The notes under the pieces: generated by a model | Told to the model about the DNA's origin: nothing | Databases searched by the model: none | The model's input: the letters and a program-made list of their open reading frames with translations, nothing else | Shown: piece by piece, positions 9,103 through 19,153 of the stretch | Position numbering within the stretch: the stretch's first letter is position 1 | Layout: every line of letters starts with the position of its first letter | Source of the DNA: Ligilactobacillus apodemi DSM 16634 = JCM 16172 | Lineage (GTDB): Bacteria > Bacillota > Bacilli > Lactobacillales > Lactobacillaceae | Direction: 5' to 3' | Length of the DNA stretch: 64,000 nt | Assembly (NCBI RefSeq): GCF_001434405.1 | Contig: NZ_AZFT01000043.1 | Location: forward strand, 1 to 64,000 | Translations under genes and position numbers: made by a program

Positions 9103-11253
9103 ATGGCTGTGTTATGCCAAAATTGTCACCAAAACCAAGCTACTTTACATTTAACTGCCAAAATCAATGAGCAACAGTCCGCGATCGATCTTTGCGCTAA
9201 TTGTTATCGTCAGCTAAAGCAGCAAAGTCAACAGTCAAGCGCTTTTGAAAATATCTTTCAAGATCCGTTTGACAATGATCCGTTTGATGAATTTTTCAAA
9301 AATATCAATACGAACCGTCAATCACAAGCACAGACAAATCGACCTCAAAGAACTCCACAAACAGAAAGTATTTTAACTAAATACGGTTTAGATCTAACTA
9401 ATGAAGCCAAAAAAGGCAAAATCGACCCAGTGATCGGGCGTGACCAAGAAATCAAGCGTGTGATCGAGATCTTAAATCGGCGCACCAAAAACAATCCCGT
9501 CCTAACAGGTGAAGCTGGTGTCGGTAAAACCGCAGTGGTCGAAGGTTTAGCTCAAAAAATCGTTGATGGTGAAGTTCCACAAAAATTACTCAATAAAAAA
9601 GTCGTCCGCCTAGATGTAGTTTCTTTAGTCCAAGGAACTGGTGTCCGTGGTCAATTTGAACAACGCATGCAAGAATTGATGGACGAATTAAAACAAAAAC
9701 AAGACATCATCTTATTTATTGATGAGATCCATGAAATCGTAGGTGCCGGTAACGCTGAAGGCGGGATGGACGCTGGTAATGTTTTAAAACCAGCCTTAGC
9801 TCGTGGTGAGTTCCAACTCGTAGGTGCTACTACACTTGATGAATTTCGGACGATCGAAAAGGATGCTGCCTTAGCAAGACGTTTGCAACCAGTTCAAGTT
9901 GCTGAGCCTTCACAAACTGAAGCTTTGGCAATTTTACAAGGTCTACGTCCTAAATATGAAAACTACCACCAAGTAACTTATACTGATGAAGCTTTACAAA
10001 GTGCGATCCAACTAGCAACACGCTATATCCAAGATCGTTACTTACCAGATAAAGCAATCGATTTGCTAGATGAAGCTGGCTCACGTAAAAATTTAGCAAC
10101 TCAAACTTTTGATCCCCAAGAGATCCAACATCAAATCGAACAAGCTAAAAAAGATAAAACCGCTGCACTTGCGCAAGAAGACTATGAAAAAGCCGCTTTG
10201 TTACGTGATCAGATACAAAAATTACAAGACCGTTTAGCTAAAAGTAGTGCACATCAAGAAAAACAAGTTATCACCGCTAAAGATATGGAAGAGATCGTCG
10301 AAGAAATGACTGCGATCCCAGTCGGTGAACTAAAACAAAAAGAACAAACACAACTTAAAACTTTAGCTACTACGCTTAAACAAAATATTATTGGCCAAGA
10401 CGTTGCGGTTGAAAAAGTTGCTAAAGCGATTCGTCGCAACCGGATCGGTTTTAATAAATCAGGTCGTCCGATCGGCTCATTTTTATTCGTTGGACCAACT
10501 GGTGTCGGTAAAACTGAAGCTGCTAAACAACTCGCACTCGAACTTTTTGGCATAACTGATGCGATGATCCGATTTGACATGAGTGAATACATGGAAAAAT
10601 TCTCCGTTTCTAAATTGATCGGTTCGCCTCCTGGATACGTTGGCTATGAAGAAGCTGGGCAATTAACAGAACAAGTCCGCCGTCACCCTTACAGTTTGAT
10701 CTTGTTAGATGAGATCGAAAAAGCTCATCCCGATGTAATGCATATGTTCTTACAAATCTTAGATGATGGCCGCTTGACCGACTCAAAAGGTAAAACTGTC
10801 AGTTTCAAAGATACGATCATCATCATGACAAGTAACGCTGGTTCAGGTGATCCCATCGTAAATGTAGGCTTTGGATCTACTGAAAAGCAAAAAAATTCGG
10901 TCTTAGATAAATTAACGAAGTACTTTAAGCCAGAATTTTTAAATCGTTTCGATGATATTATCGAATTTAACGCCTTGGATAAAGAAAATCTTGGTCAAAT
11001 CGTGACGCTAATGCTGGCTAAAGTCAACCAGACTCTGCAAGATAACGAAATGGCTTTAACCGTCTCAGATGAAGTGATCGCCAAACTTGTTGAATTAGGT
11101 TACGACCCTAAGATGGGGGCACGGCCATTACGGCGTACGATCCAAGATCAAATCGAAGATAAAATTACTGACTACTTCCTTGATCATCCCCAAACACGTA
11201 ACTTTTATGCAGATGTCACTAAAGATGATGAGATCATGATTTCTGAGAAATAA
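9103..11253 (+). CDS. clpE: ATP-dependent Clp protease ATP-binding subunit ClpE
   Basis: An HSP100 unfoldase that feeds substrates to ClpP and helps remodel heat-damaged proteins. The 716 residues begin with a zinc finger (CQNC near 5-8 and CANC near 31-34), specific to ClpE. Then come AAA domain 1 ([18 protein letters not shown]), a short UVR-like coiled segment near residue 350 ([12 protein letters not shown]), and AAA domain 2 ([25 protein letters not shown], and arginine-finger segment [10 protein letters not shown]). AAAGGG precedes the ATG. It is controlled by the CtsR operator just upstream. Confidence 0.97.
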   Translation: MAVLCQNCHQNQATLHLTAKINEQQSAIDLCANCYRQLKQQSQQSSAFENIFQDPFDNDPFDEFFKNINTNRQSQAQTNRPQRTPQTESILTKYGLDLTNEAKKGKIDPVIGRDQEIKRVIEILNRRTKNNPVLTGEAGVGKTAVVEGLAQKIVDGEVPQKLLNKKVVRLDVVSLVQGTGVRGQFEQRMQELMDELKQKQDIILFIDEIHEIVGAGNAEGGMDAGNVLKPALARGEFQLVGATTLDEFRTIEKDAALARRLQPVQVAEPSQTEALAILQGLRPKYENYHQVTYTDEALQSAIQLATRYIQDRYLPDKAIDLLDEAGSRKNLATQTFDPQEIQHQIEQAKKDKTAALAQEDYEKAALLRDQIQKLQDRLAKSSAHQEKQVITAKDMEEIVEEMTAIPVGELKQKEQTQLKTLATTLKQNIIGQDVAVEKVAKAIRRNRIGFNKSGRPIGSFLFVGPTGVGKTEAAKQLALELFGITDAMIRFDMSEYMEKFSVSKLIGSPPGYVGYEEAGQLTEQVRRHPYSLILLDEIEKAHPDVMHMFLQILDDGRLTDSKGKTVSFKDTIIIMTSNAGSGDPIVNVGFGSTEKQKNSVLDKLTKYFKPEFLNRFDDIIEFNALDKENLGQIVTLMLAKVNQTLQDNEMALTVSDEVIAKLVELGYDPKMGARPLRRTIQDQIEDKITDYFLDHPQTRNFYADVTKDDEIMISEK

Positions 11254-11282
11254 AATTTTGTAGCTACTTTTATGCTTTAGTT

Positions 11283-11310
11283 TCGACATTTTGGTTTCTT
11301 AGTTTATAAT
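11283..11310 (+). promoter_or_regulatory. Probable promoter of the DUF1827 gene
   Basis: TCGACA, a 16-base spacer and a perfect -10 TATAAT (11305-11310) lie 70 bases before the DUF1827 start. The -35 is only a partial match. Confidence 0.5.
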
Positions 11311-11380
11311 AGTTATAGCAATGCGTCGTTTAATCGTAGACACGCAAAAGAACTATAATCTTAACAAGGGAGAGAGCGCC

Positions 11381-11656
11381 ATGCAGTTAATCGATGTAAC
11401 TAATAGCTATTCACGCATGATCCAACGTGAATTGATCGCATCACCAGTCCACTTCATCAAGGTTTATACCTTAGGAAATTCAAAAGTGGTCTATAAAAAG
11501 AAACATGATTTCTCAGAGATCGTTATTTCAAATAAGATCCGTCCCATTACCCAAAAAGAGATCGACTTTGTTAAAACAAAGCTTCTGGCGGATAAAGCAG
11601 CTGATGCCACTGTAACAGCACAAGGCAACTTAGTTGAAATCAATCTCGAGAATTGA
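11381..11656 (+). CDS. DUF1827 family protein
   Basis: A 91-residue cytoplasmic protein starting MQLIDVTNSYSRMI, with a VYTLGNSKVVYKKKHDFSEI core. It matches the DUF1827 family of lactobacilli and enterococci, which commonly sits behind clpE; its function is unknown. I chose ATG 11381 because AAGGGAGAG lies just upstream; an in-frame ATG at 11321 has no ribosome site and lies just after the -10 box. A strong terminator follows directly. Confidence 0.82.
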   Translation: MQLIDVTNSYSRMIQRELIASPVHFIKVYTLGNSKVVYKKKHDFSEIVISNKIRPITQKEIDFVKTKLLADKAADATVTAQGNLVEINLEN

Positions 11657-11662
11657 TCGTTA

Positions 11663-11699
11663 AAAAGCTCCACAAGTAATGAACTTGTGGAGCTTTTGT
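11663..11699 (+). terminator. Terminator after the DUF1827 gene
   Basis: A 15-bp perfect stem (AAAAGCTCCACAAGT with ACTTGTGGAGCTTTT) with a 5-base loop, followed by further Ts. Confidence 0.9.
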
Positions 11700-11807
11700 T
11701 GTAAAATAATATCTAAAAACTCAGTACTTTAAAGTAATAATTTTGTGCAATCATTATCTAGATACGTTATAATTGACGTGATACTGATAAGAAGGAGGCG
11801 AGACCAG

Positions 11808-12956
11808 TTGGCACCTAAAGTTAATCCAAGATCAAAAAAGAAGAAGCATCGTTCCCGTTTTGCTAAACGTAACCATGTCTCTTCTGTCACCTCTTTAAAA
11901 GATGCGTTAGTTGATGAAGCAGAAGTTGAAGTTGAGGTTGAAAAATCCGCTCCCATTCAACCTGATATTGCTCCAGCACCACCATTAAAAAAAGAAACTG
12001 AGGTCGTCTTAGATAAGGAAATAGCTGCCAAAACTGAACTAAAAAAGAAGGCAGATTCTCAAGATTCAACCGTTATCTTGATCTACCAAGACGAAAAAGA
12101 ACACTTTTTAACTTCACCTCAAATCATCTCTGGCAAACGCCTTGAACCGATAAAGTTTCGTTTTAAGGATTTTGAAGGCTACGATTTGATCCGCGTGGAT
12201 GGCTTTACGAGTGAATTTGTCTTACCTTATGCTGCGATCACTTTTACTTATCGCAAGAAAGACGCCGGAAATATTTGGGTCTTTTGTCAAGATATCGACG
12301 ATCGCCACTTTTTACAAAAACCAGTTTTTGTTAAGGGAAAAATCGGCGAAGAGTTTTCACTTTCTGCGCCTGCAGTTCGCAATTATACCCTTTTACGTGC
12401 ACGCGGCGTCACACACGGCACCTTTACTTATGAGCAACAGGCAGTAACTTACTTTTATCGCCGTGATAACTGGAAAAATGTGGACTACACCCCACATTTT
12501 CTTCAATTCAAAGAATCATTACCTTGCTTAGATGCCCCCGATGGTCAAGTGACCGATGTTATTTTAGCCAAGGGGACGATCTGGCAAACGTTTGAAACGA
12601 TTACCACCGATAATGAGCAACGTTGGTACTGTTTAGGCGGAAGTATTTGGGTCAAGTATGATTCCGAATTGATGACCCTATTAGAGCGTAATCCGCAAAC
12701 ATTTACTGCTAATAAAAACGTAGTCACTGAAAGTGAACTGCCAACGTCGATCACCTTACAGCATAATGCCATGATCGATTTTATTCCACATGGTGAACTC
12801 GTTTTATATGATAAACCATTTGGCAAAAAAGCTGCTACCGTTAAAAATGGTCAAATCGTTACCTTAACTGGCCGAATCCGCGTTGATGGGATGCAATGGT
12901 TTGAAGTTAATGGTCTAGGATGGACAATTAGAGAGTATCTAAATTTGGATCCTTAA
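11808..12956 (+). CDS. MucBP/SH3-like repeat protein without a signal peptide
   Basis: A 382-residue protein. The basic start (MAPKVNPRSKKKKHRSRFAK) is followed by an acidic/Pro-rich stretch to about residue 80, two MucBP-like modules (about 83-150 and 152-218, each ending in an FTYRKKD or YFYRRD strand), and two GW/SH3_8-like modules (about 225-290 and 315-380). Such modules normally sit on secreted wall proteins, yet I see no signal peptide, membrane helix or LPXTG. I chose TTG 11808 because AAGGAGG lies 9 bases upstream; the in-frame ATG at 11745 has no site and overlaps the likely -10 (TATAAT, 11768-11773). Function unknown. Confidence 0.7.
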   Translation: MAPKVNPRSKKKKHRSRFAKRNHVSSVTSLKDALVDEAEVEVEVEKSAPIQPDIAPAPPLKKETEVVLDKEIAAKTELKKKADSQDSTVILIYQDEKEHFLTSPQIISGKRLEPIKFRFKDFEGYDLIRVDGFTSEFVLPYAAITFTYRKKDAGNIWVFCQDIDDRHFLQKPVFVKGKIGEEFSLSAPAVRNYTLLRARGVTHGTFTYEQQAVTYFYRRDNWKNVDYTPHFLQFKESLPCLDAPDGQVTDVILAKGTIWQTFETITTDNEQRWYCLGGSIWVKYDSELMTLLERNPQTFTANKNVVTESELPTSITLQHNAMIDFIPHGELVLYDKPFGKKAATVKNGQIVTLTGRIRVDGMQWFEVNGLGWTIREYLNLDP

Positions 12957-12957
12957 T

Positions 12958-12998
12958 AAAAAAAGCAACTGATTTTTTGTGAAATCAGTTGCTTTTTT
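12958..12998. terminator. Bidirectional terminator
   Basis: A 15-bp perfect stem AAAAGCAACTGATTT/AAATCAGTTGCTTTT, flanked by A and T runs on both sides, between the convergent MucBP-like gene and prfC. Confidence 0.9.
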
Positions 12999-13002
12999 AT
13001 TA

Positions 13003-14580
13003 TTATAATTTAGCGGTCAATTCAACGTCAGGATACTTATCTTTAAACCACCGTTCGGAAAATTCATTTTCAAACAAGAACAGTGGCAATCCTTGGCGAT
13101 CTTTTACTAATAGGTTACGCGAACTAGACATTTTTTCGTCCAATTGTTCTGGGTCGATCCACCGAGCGATCTTATTGCCCATCGGTGTCATAACAACTTC
13201 AGAATTATATTCATTGGCCATTCTAAATTGGAAAACTTCAAATTGAAGTTGCCCAACTGCCCCTAAAATATAATCCCCAGTACTGTAACTTTGGTAAAGT
13301 TGCACAGCCCCTTCTTGAACAAGTTGTTGGATCCCTTTGTGGAAAGATTTTTGCTTCATCACATTTTTCGCCGTTACTCTAGCAAATAATTCTGGCGTAA
13401 ATTGTGGTAATTTTTCAAACTCGATCTTTTGCTTACCAGTATAGATCGTATCACCGATCTGGAAATTACCAGTGTCATAAAGCCCAATAATATCTCCGGC
13501 GACAGCAGTTTCCACTGTTTCACGTGTGTCAGCCATAAATTGGGTCGAATTTGATAATCTGATCTTTTTGCCTGTTCGATTCAAGAATACATCCATCCCA
13601 CGATCAAATTCGCCCGAACAAATTCGCACAAAGGCAATGCGATCACGGTGATTAGGATTCATATTAGCTTGGATCTTGAAAATAAAACCAGAGAACTTTT
13701 CATCATCTGGAGCGATCTTTTCACCAGCTTGTGTTTGATGAGCGCTTGGTGCTGGTGCAAATTGCAAATATGCATCCAAGAAAGTCTTGACCCCAAAGTT
13801 AGTCAACGCTGAACCAAAAAAGACTGGTGTCAATTGCCCGGTAGCAATTTTTTCTTCATCAAATTCATTACCGGCATCTTTGACCAATTCAACTTCTTCT
13901 AAAACTTGTTGGTAAATACTGTCATTTTTAAGGGGATCGTCACCTTTGATCTCCCCATTTTCATCCAGTTCTAAAAATTGTTGACCATCATTTTCACTGC
14001 GATATAGCTCGATGCGGTTATTGTAAATATCGTAAATGCCTTTTAGACCTTTACCCATCCCGATCGGCCAGTTCATCGCATAAGCATCGATCCCTAAAAC
14101 TTCTTCTAATTCTGCCGTTAATTCCAATGGTTCGCGTCCATCACGGTCTAGCTTATTAATGAAAGTAAAGATCGGGATCCCCCGCATCTTACAAATTTGG
14201 AAAAGCTTTTTGGTTTGAGGCTCGATCCCTTTAGCTGAATCGATCACCATGACTGCAGAATCGACCGCCATCAGTGTCCGGTATGTATCTTCCGAGAAAT
14301 CTTCGTGCCCTGGTGTATCTAAGATATTAACTCTTTTTCCGGCATAATCAAATTGCATGACCGAACTAGTAACCGAAATACCACGTTTCTTTTCGATCTC
14401 CATCCAGTCGGATTTAGCGAAATTACCACTCTTCTTAGCTTTAACTGTTCCTGCTTGACGTACGACTCCACCAAACAAAAGTAATTGTTCCGTGATCGTT
14501 GTCTTCCCCGCATCCGGGTGAGAAATGATCGCAAATGTACGCCGTTTAGCAACAGCTTCCTTTAATTCATTCTTATTCAT
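13003..14580 (-). CDS. prfC: Peptide chain release factor 3
   Basis: RF3 is a GTPase that recycles RF1/RF2 from the ribosome after peptide release. The 525 residues show the G1 motif [20 protein letters not shown] (G3), [10 protein letters not shown] (G4), an EF-Tu-like domain 2 and the C-terminal RF3 domain ending in the [21 protein letters not shown] segment. The ATG at 14580 has GAGGTAGA upstream. It appears to be a single-gene unit with terminators on both sides. Confidence 0.96.
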   Translation of the reverse strand: MNKNELKEAVAKRRTFAIISHPDAGKTTITEQLLLFGGVVRQAGTVKAKKSGNFAKSDWMEIEKKRGISVTSSVMQFDYAGKRVNILDTPGHEDFSEDTYRTLMAVDSAVMVIDSAKGIEPQTKKLFQICKMRGIPIFTFINKLDRDGREPLELTAELEEVLGIDAYAMNWPIGMGKGLKGIYDIYNNRIELYRSENDGQQFLELDENGEIKGDDPLKNDSIYQQVLEEVELVKDAGNEFDEEKIATGQLTPVFFGSALTNFGVKTFLDAYLQFAPAPSAHQTQAGEKIAPDDEKFSGFIFKIQANMNPNHRDRIAFVRICSGEFDRGMDVFLNRTGKKIRLSNSTQFMADTRETVETAVAGDIIGLYDTGNFQIGDTIYTGKQKIEFEKLPQFTPELFARVTAKNVMKQKSFHKGIQQLVQEGAVQLYQSYSTGDYILGAVGQLQFEVFQFRMANEYNSEVVMTPMGNKIARWIDPEQLDEKMSSSRNLLVKDRQGLPLFLFENEFSERWFKDKYPDVELTAKL

Positions 14581-14628
14581 ATCTACCTCACATAATTAAT
14601 TCTAAAACATCACATATTATCTTACTTG

Positions 14629-14670
14629 AAAAAATAGTCGGTTTCAACACTTGATGAAACCAACTATTTT
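14629..14670 (-). terminator. Terminator of the CNNM/CBS gene at 14681
   Basis: A stem AAATAGTTGGTTTCA/TTGAAACCGACTATTT with one mismatch is followed by Ts on the minus strand. Confidence 0.85.
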
Positions 14671-14680
14671 CCCTAAAAAT

Positions 14681-15943
14681 CTATTCTTGTTCTTCTTCCC
14701 GTGCTAAAGCACGCATCTTACGCCAACCAGCTAATTGTGCCGGAATCGTTGCTAAAACTTTAGTGATTCTAGTATCATCAACGATCTCAACCGTTCTTAA
14801 GCGTAATCCGTCATCTTCTGTGATCGTTAATTCCTCGCCATCGTCGGGAATTTTCCCGGTTTTAGCAATAATATAACCGGCAATCGTATCGACATCACTC
14901 ATTTCAAGTTTTGTGCCAAATTCATCGTTAAATTCCGTTAAGGTCATTTTACCTTGAACGATAAATTCATTTTCTTCAACTTGTTCGATCAGTTTATCAG
15001 GTTCATCGGATTCGTCTTCAATATCACCAACGATTTCTTCTAACAGATCTTCTAGCGTCGTCAGCCCGACGACACCACCATATTCGTCTAATAAGATTGC
15101 CATTTGATTTTGCGTCTTTTTCATTTGGCGTAACAATTCATCGATTGGTGTCGATTCTGGCACAAAAAAGGCTGGGTGCATCACTTGTCTGATCGTTAGC
15201 CGATCAAAGCCAAATTGACGCGCACGTTTCAACATATTTTTAATGTGGATCACACCCACAATATTATCCTTATCTTCGTGATAGACTGGGATCCGCGAAT
15301 AATCCATTTCTAAAATGCTATCAATATTACGATCGTTGTCATTAGTGATATCGATCATAAAAGCATCCGTACGTGGCACCATTACTTCGCGAGCCGTCTT
15401 ATCATGGAGCGACAAAACCCCATTGATCATTTCAAAATCATCGGTATCTAACTCACTATTTTCCTGTTGTTGCTGAATCGTTTCGACGATCGTTTCAAAT
15501 GGTGGATCGGTTTCTGTTTTAGCAGTTGCTTTTTGGTTAAAGCGCGCTACGATTTTCACAGTAGGCGCATAAATAAAACTTTGCGCTTTGATGAAAAAAG
15601 AAAATCGTTGACATAAAAGGCGTTTATTTTCACCACTAACACGATTCGCTACTATTGCTTCTAACACAAATAAACAACAGGTCAATAATAAAACGATCAG
15701 CACGATCAGCCCTAAAGCTAAATTCTGTAAGCTAAACATGCTACTCATTAAAAAGATGAATCCCCATAGAAATTCACCTAAGCGAACGACGATCACATCA
15801 GTTTCTTTAAAATTAAGTTCTGCTTCTTCGCTTGATGTGATCATTTTTAAAGCACTCAAACTTAAGGCGTTGCTCAAAAAGATGACCAACGCTCCCAAAG
15901 CTATTGCCCCCCATAAAAGAGGGTGTCCGGGATCTGGGTTCAT
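14681..15943 (-). CDS. CNNM/CorC-family membrane protein with CBS domains (hemolysin-like)
   Basis: A 420-residue protein of the DUF21-CBS-CorC_HlyC family, related to magnesium/cobalt efflux proteins and often labelled hemolysin. It has about three to four N-terminal membrane segments, then two CBS modules (about 200-310, with REVMVPRTDAFMID and ILLDEYGGVVGLTTLEDLLEEIVGDI) and a C-terminal CorC/HlyC domain. The start ATG has AGAAAGGA at about 9 bases. It follows the TagH-LysM gene by 18 bases on the same strand, so they are probably cotranscribed. A paralogue is encoded at 52763-54115. Confidence 0.88.
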   Translation of the reverse strand: MNPDPGHPLLWGAIALGALVIFLSNALSLSALKMITSSEEAELNFKETDVIVVRLGEFLWGFIFLMSSMFSLQNLALGLIVLIVLLLTCCLFVLEAIVANRVSGENKRLLCQRFSFFIKAQSFIYAPTVKIVARFNQKATAKTETDPPFETIVETIQQQQENSELDTDDFEMINGVLSLHDKTAREVMVPRTDAFMIDITNDNDRNIDSILEMDYSRIPVYHEDKDNIVGVIHIKNMLKRARQFGFDRLTIRQVMHPAFFVPESTPIDELLRQMKKTQNQMAILLDEYGGVVGLTTLEDLLEEIVGDIEDESDEPDKLIEQVEENEFIVQGKMTLTEFNDEFGTKLEMSDVDTIAGYIIAKTGKIPDDGEELTITEDDGLRLRTVEIVDDTRITKVLATIPAQLAGWRKMRALAREEEQE

Positions 15944-15961
15944 TTACAAAATCCTTTCTTT

Positions 15962-17371
15962 TTACTTAGGCACGTACAAAGTTTCACCAGCAGTAATATC
16001 AACACTTGAGCCAAGTCCATTTAATTCTTGGAGTTTTTCGACTGTGGTTGCATATTTAGTCGCAAGCGATTCTAGAGATTCACCATCTGCAACCGTGATC
16101 GTTTGTGCATCAGCTTGTTCAGAAGATAAACTGGCAGCACTTTCGCTACTTGCTTTAGCCGCACTTTCTGAGCTTTCTGACGCTTGTTTAGCACTTTCAG
16201 ATGCCTGCTTGGCGCTTTCACTGGCAGCACTTGCGGCAGATTCACTTGCTTGTTTAGAGCTTAGTGCCTTTGAGGTATCCGCACTACTTGTCGAACTACT
16301 TTTTGAACTTTTAGTGGTCGCACTGCTAGCCGTACTTTGGCTTGTGCTCGCTGCATTACTATGTTGGTACCAAAAAATACCACATCCAACTAAGATCACG
16401 ATCACAATTACCGCGATCCAGCCCTTATTTAGTTTATTAGTATTTTTTTCTTTTTGGTGCTTTTCTTCGACCTTATCTTGCTTAACGGGATCATTGCCCC
16501 GTTCAACAAAAAATGCTTTACGCATGCGGGGTTCATCTTTTCTCGTATACCCATGTTTGAACTGCTCACTTTTGAAAACTTCGTAGAGCTTATCAATATT
16601 AAATTGAACTTGTTCACGTTGTTTTTCCGCAATAAATTCATTTTTCTCAGGTAACGTTAAATGCGCTTCCCATTCGATCGCATAATCATATTGGCGTAAA
16701 ACTTCAGTCGTTGGGCCAAAATCTTGTAAAAGCCCAAATTGTAACCAGGCCGTTTGTTCACAGATCGTTTCAAGGATCATTGGACGAATCTCAGAAACAA
16801 TAAAGGAAACACCACTATCTTTTAATTGTTGGATCTTATTGACCGCTTTAAAATAATAATTACGGTCTAACGGTGATAAAACTTCATCCAAAATGACGAT
16901 CTCTGGATCAATAAACAAAGCAATACTCAAGGATAAACGTGCTTGCATCCCCAGTGAGTATTCTTTGACGGGACGATATAAAAGTTCACCGATCTCAGCA
17001 AAATTGATGATCCCATTGGTATAATGATCACCTTTAAATTCATTGATCTGCGCCTTACCGATTTCTTGCCGAATGTTATCCAAGCCCGTTTTTTCTGGGT
17101 CTAATGCATAACAAGAAGCATATGTGATCTGGCTATCGGTCGTAATAAAACCAGTCGTTTGCTTTTCTTTTCCTGCTAAGATCCGCATTAAGACGGCTTT
17201 ACCTGAACCATTGTCACCAATGATCCCAACACCTTCGCCATCATTGACCTTAAAGTTGATCCCACGTAATTCCCAAAATTTTTGAACTTCATCATTTACC
17301 CGATGCTTATCCTTTTTATCGATCAGCAAAGGAACACTTTTTGTAATATATTTTATTTCTATCTTTGCCAT
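15962..17371 (-). CDS. TagH-like ABC ATPase with degenerate motifs fused to LysM
   Basis: A 469-residue protein. Residues 1-240 align in style with TagH/TarH, the ATPase of the wall teichoic acid exporter (FAEIGEL near 124-130, signature region YSLGMQARLSLSI 138-150, Walker B VILDE 159-163). A basic linker, one membrane helix (about 317-335), a Ser/Ala repeat linker (about 341-421) and a C-terminal LysM (about 424-467) follow. Walker A reads GDNGSGKA (52-59), with Ala where Ser/Thr should coordinate magnesium, and the H-loop position reads SE instead of SH. No TagG permease is adjacent. I chose ATG 17371 (AGGTGA upstream) over TTG 17398. ATP hydrolysis may be lost or reduced. Confidence 0.78.
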   Translation of the reverse strand: MAKIEIKYITKSVPLLIDKKDKHRVNDEVQKFWELRGINFKVNDGEGVGIIGDNGSGKAVLMRILAGKEKQTTGFITTDSQITYASCYALDPEKTGLDNIRQEIGKAQINEFKGDHYTNGIINFAEIGELLYRPVKEYSLGMQARLSLSIALFIDPEIVILDEVLSPLDRNYYFKAVNKIQQLKDSGVSFIVSEIRPMILETICEQTAWLQFGLLQDFGPTTEVLRQYDYAIEWEAHLTLPEKNEFIAEKQREQVQFNIDKLYEVFKSEQFKHGYTRKDEPRMRKAFFVERGNDPVKQDKVEEKHQKEKNTNKLNKGWIAVIVIVILVGCGIFWYQHSNAASTSQSTASSATTKSSKSSSTSSADTSKALSSKQASESAASAASESAKQASESAKQASESSESAAKASSESAASLSSEQADAQTITVADGESLESLATKYATTVEKLQELNGLGSSVDITAGETLYVPK

Positions 17372-17412
17372 AATAAATTCACCTGTAAAATCCTTCAATT
17401 AGACTAACTTCT

Positions 17413-17441
17413 ATAGTACAAAAACACTTTCAAAGCGTCAA
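17413..17441 (-). promoter_or_regulatory. Promoter of the TagH-LysM/CNNM operon
   Basis: On the minus strand: TTGACG (441-436), a 17-base spacer and TACTAT (418-413), 42 bases before the ATG. Confidence 0.65.
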
Positions 17442-17468
17442 CTAGTATCCTTAAAACAACATCACAAT

Positions 17469-17498
17469 TTGCATCTTGGTCTAGTTTTCTAATATAAT
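17469..17498 (+). promoter_or_regulatory. Promoter of the gtrA-like gene
   Basis: TTGCAT (17469-17474), an 18-base spacer and a perfect TATAAT (17493-17498). A small CAGTT...AACTG hairpin follows in the leader. Confidence 0.65.
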
Positions 17499-17554
17499 GT
17501 TAAAAGTCAGTTTGCTTTTTAGCTAACTGTAAAAAAAGAAAGTTGGAATATTTC

Positions 17555-17989
17555 ATGAAGAAATTCTATCAAAAGTACCACGCTTTCTTCTCATACACTT
17601 TCTTTGGCACACTTGCTAGCACAATAAATGTGCTCTTGTTTTATTTACTCGAAACTAAGCTTGCGTTCAATTATTTATTGGCTAATTGTATTGCGTATCT
17701 CGTTGCGCTCATCTTTACTTTTATCACCAATAAATATTTAGTGTTTAATTCAAAACACGCTTCTCTTAGCCAGTCATTCAAAGAGTTTTGTTCTTTTTGC
17801 AATGTCCGCTTTTTCTCATTTCTTTTAGATATTGGGCTGATGTTTACTGGTGTTCAGCTCTTATCGCTCTATAAAACATTTGCCAAAATAATTGACCAAG
17901 TTATTTGCGGAATTCTTAACTATTTCTTTAGTAAGTGGTTTATTTTTAAAACAACCGCTAAATTCCTCCCTGATGAAGAAAAAAATTAA
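17555..17989 (+). CDS. GtrA family membrane protein
   Basis: A 144-residue membrane protein with four hydrophobic segments. It has the typical GtrA features: an FFGTLASTINVLLFYLL first helix, TNKYLVFN after helix 2, and a C-terminal NYFFSKWFIFK. GtrA proteins help move undecaprenyl-linked sugars across the membrane for glycosylation of O-antigen, teichoic acids and similar polymers. I chose ATG 17555; an upstream TTG at 17543 is possible and the ribosome site is weak for both. No partner glycosyltransferase is adjacent; YfhO at 32185 could serve the same pathway (inference). Confidence 0.82.
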   Translation: MKKFYQKYHAFFSYTFFGTLASTINVLLFYLLETKLAFNYLLANCIAYLVALIFTFITNKYLVFNSKHASLSQSFKEFCSFCNVRFFSFLLDIGLMFTGVQLLSLYKTFAKIIDQVICGILNYFFSKWFIFKTTAKFLPDEEKN

Positions 17990-17998
17990 TATAACTTA

Positions 17999-18033
17999 AA
18001 AAGAGGCTGGGCCTAAGTCGCCCAACCTCTTTA
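17999..18033. terminator. Bidirectional terminator
   Basis: AAAGAGGCTGGGC pairs with GCCCAACCTCTTT with one mismatch, with Ts beyond. It separates the convergent gtrA-like gene and gpsA. Confidence 0.85.
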
Positions 18034-18036
18034 TTT

Positions 18037-19065
18037 TTATTTACGCTTGCCGATAACTTCAGATTTACTGTCGCGTGTCATTAACCCGCCAATTTCTTCT
18101 TTAATATCAGCATTATTATACAATACATTGTAAATGGCCTTGGTGATCGGCATTTCAATATGTTCATCGCGTGAAAGGTCATAAGCTGCCTTGGCAGTAT
18201 TGATCCCTTCGATCACCATCCCCATATCTTCAATAACTTGATCTAATGGTTTACCTTGACCCAATTGTTCACCACAACGCCAGTTTCTGGAGTGAACTGA
18301 GGTACAAGTAACGATCAAATCTCCGACCCCGGAAAGACCCATAAATGTCAGTGGACTAGCGCCAAAAGCCATCCCTAAGCGTGCAACTTCAGCTAACCCA
18401 CGTGTCATCAAGGCTGCCTTAGCATCATCACCGTAACCTAAACCATGTAAAATACCAGCTCCGATCGCGATCACGTTCTTAAACGCAGCCCCAGTTTCCA
18501 CCCCAACGATATCATCGTTAGTATAGATCCGTAAATAATCATTTGTAAACATATCTTGAACTTTTTCAGCAGCTTTGATATCAGCACTTGCTGCTGTGAT
18601 CAATGTAATATCGTGGCGTGCCACTTCTTCTGCATGACTTGGACCAGATAATACAACGATTCCTGAACAGTAGCGATCTGTTAATTCTTCTTGCAGAATT
18701 TGGGAAATCCGTTTATGTGTTCCAATTTCAAGTCCTTTACTTGCATGGATCACCAAAGGGCGACGATTAAGCTTAGCCAAAACTTCTTTTAATTGCTTAG
18801 CTACCACGCGCGTAACACTTGTGGGAACAACGAACAAAACTTCATCTGCGTCAGCCACGGCTTCTGCTAAATCAGTCGTTGCCCGTAGTTTTTCTGAATA
18901 CTTAAAACCAGGCATATATTGTTCATTAGTGTGCTTTTCATTAAGCTCAGCAGCCTGTTTCTCAACATTTGTGTAAAGCGTAACATCATGCCCATTTTCG
19001 ATCAAAACGCTCGCAAGGGTACTCCCCCACGAACCTGCACCCAACACTGCTATTTTTTCTGTCAT
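18037..19065 (-). CDS. gpsA: Glycerol-3-phosphate dehydrogenase (NAD(P)+)
   Basis: GpsA reduces dihydroxyacetone phosphate to sn-glycerol-3-phosphate for phospholipids and the LTA backbone. The 342 residues show the dinucleotide-binding GAGSWGSTLA start, the VVPTSVTR segment, SGPSHAEEVA, and the catalytic GAAFKNVIAIGAGILHGLGYGDDAKAAL region around Lys190, plus the GLSGVGDLIVTC segment. The length is typical. It is cytoplasmic. The AI-2E-type transporter gene lies upstream on the same strand, 88 bases away. Confidence 0.96.
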   Translation of the reverse strand: MTEKIAVLGAGSWGSTLASVLIENGHDVTLYTNVEKQAAELNEKHTNEQYMPGFKYSEKLRATTDLAEAVADADEVLFVVPTSVTRVVAKQLKEVLAKLNRRPLVIHASKGLEIGTHKRISQILQEELTDRYCSGIVVLSGPSHAEEVARHDITLITAASADIKAAEKVQDMFTNDYLRIYTNDDIVGVETGAAFKNVIAIGAGILHGLGYGDDAKAALMTRGLAEVARLGMAFGASPLTFMGLSGVGDLIVTCTSVHSRNWRCGEQLGQGKPLDQVIEDMGMVIEGINTAKAAYDLSRDEHIEMPITKAIYNVLYNNADIKEEIGGLMTRDSKSEVIGKRK

Positions 19066-19153
19066 AACTATACATCCCTACTTATAAGATATTTTCAATA
19101 CAATTTCAAAATAACACAATTTTTTTACTCTCGCAACTTAAACACAGAATCGG

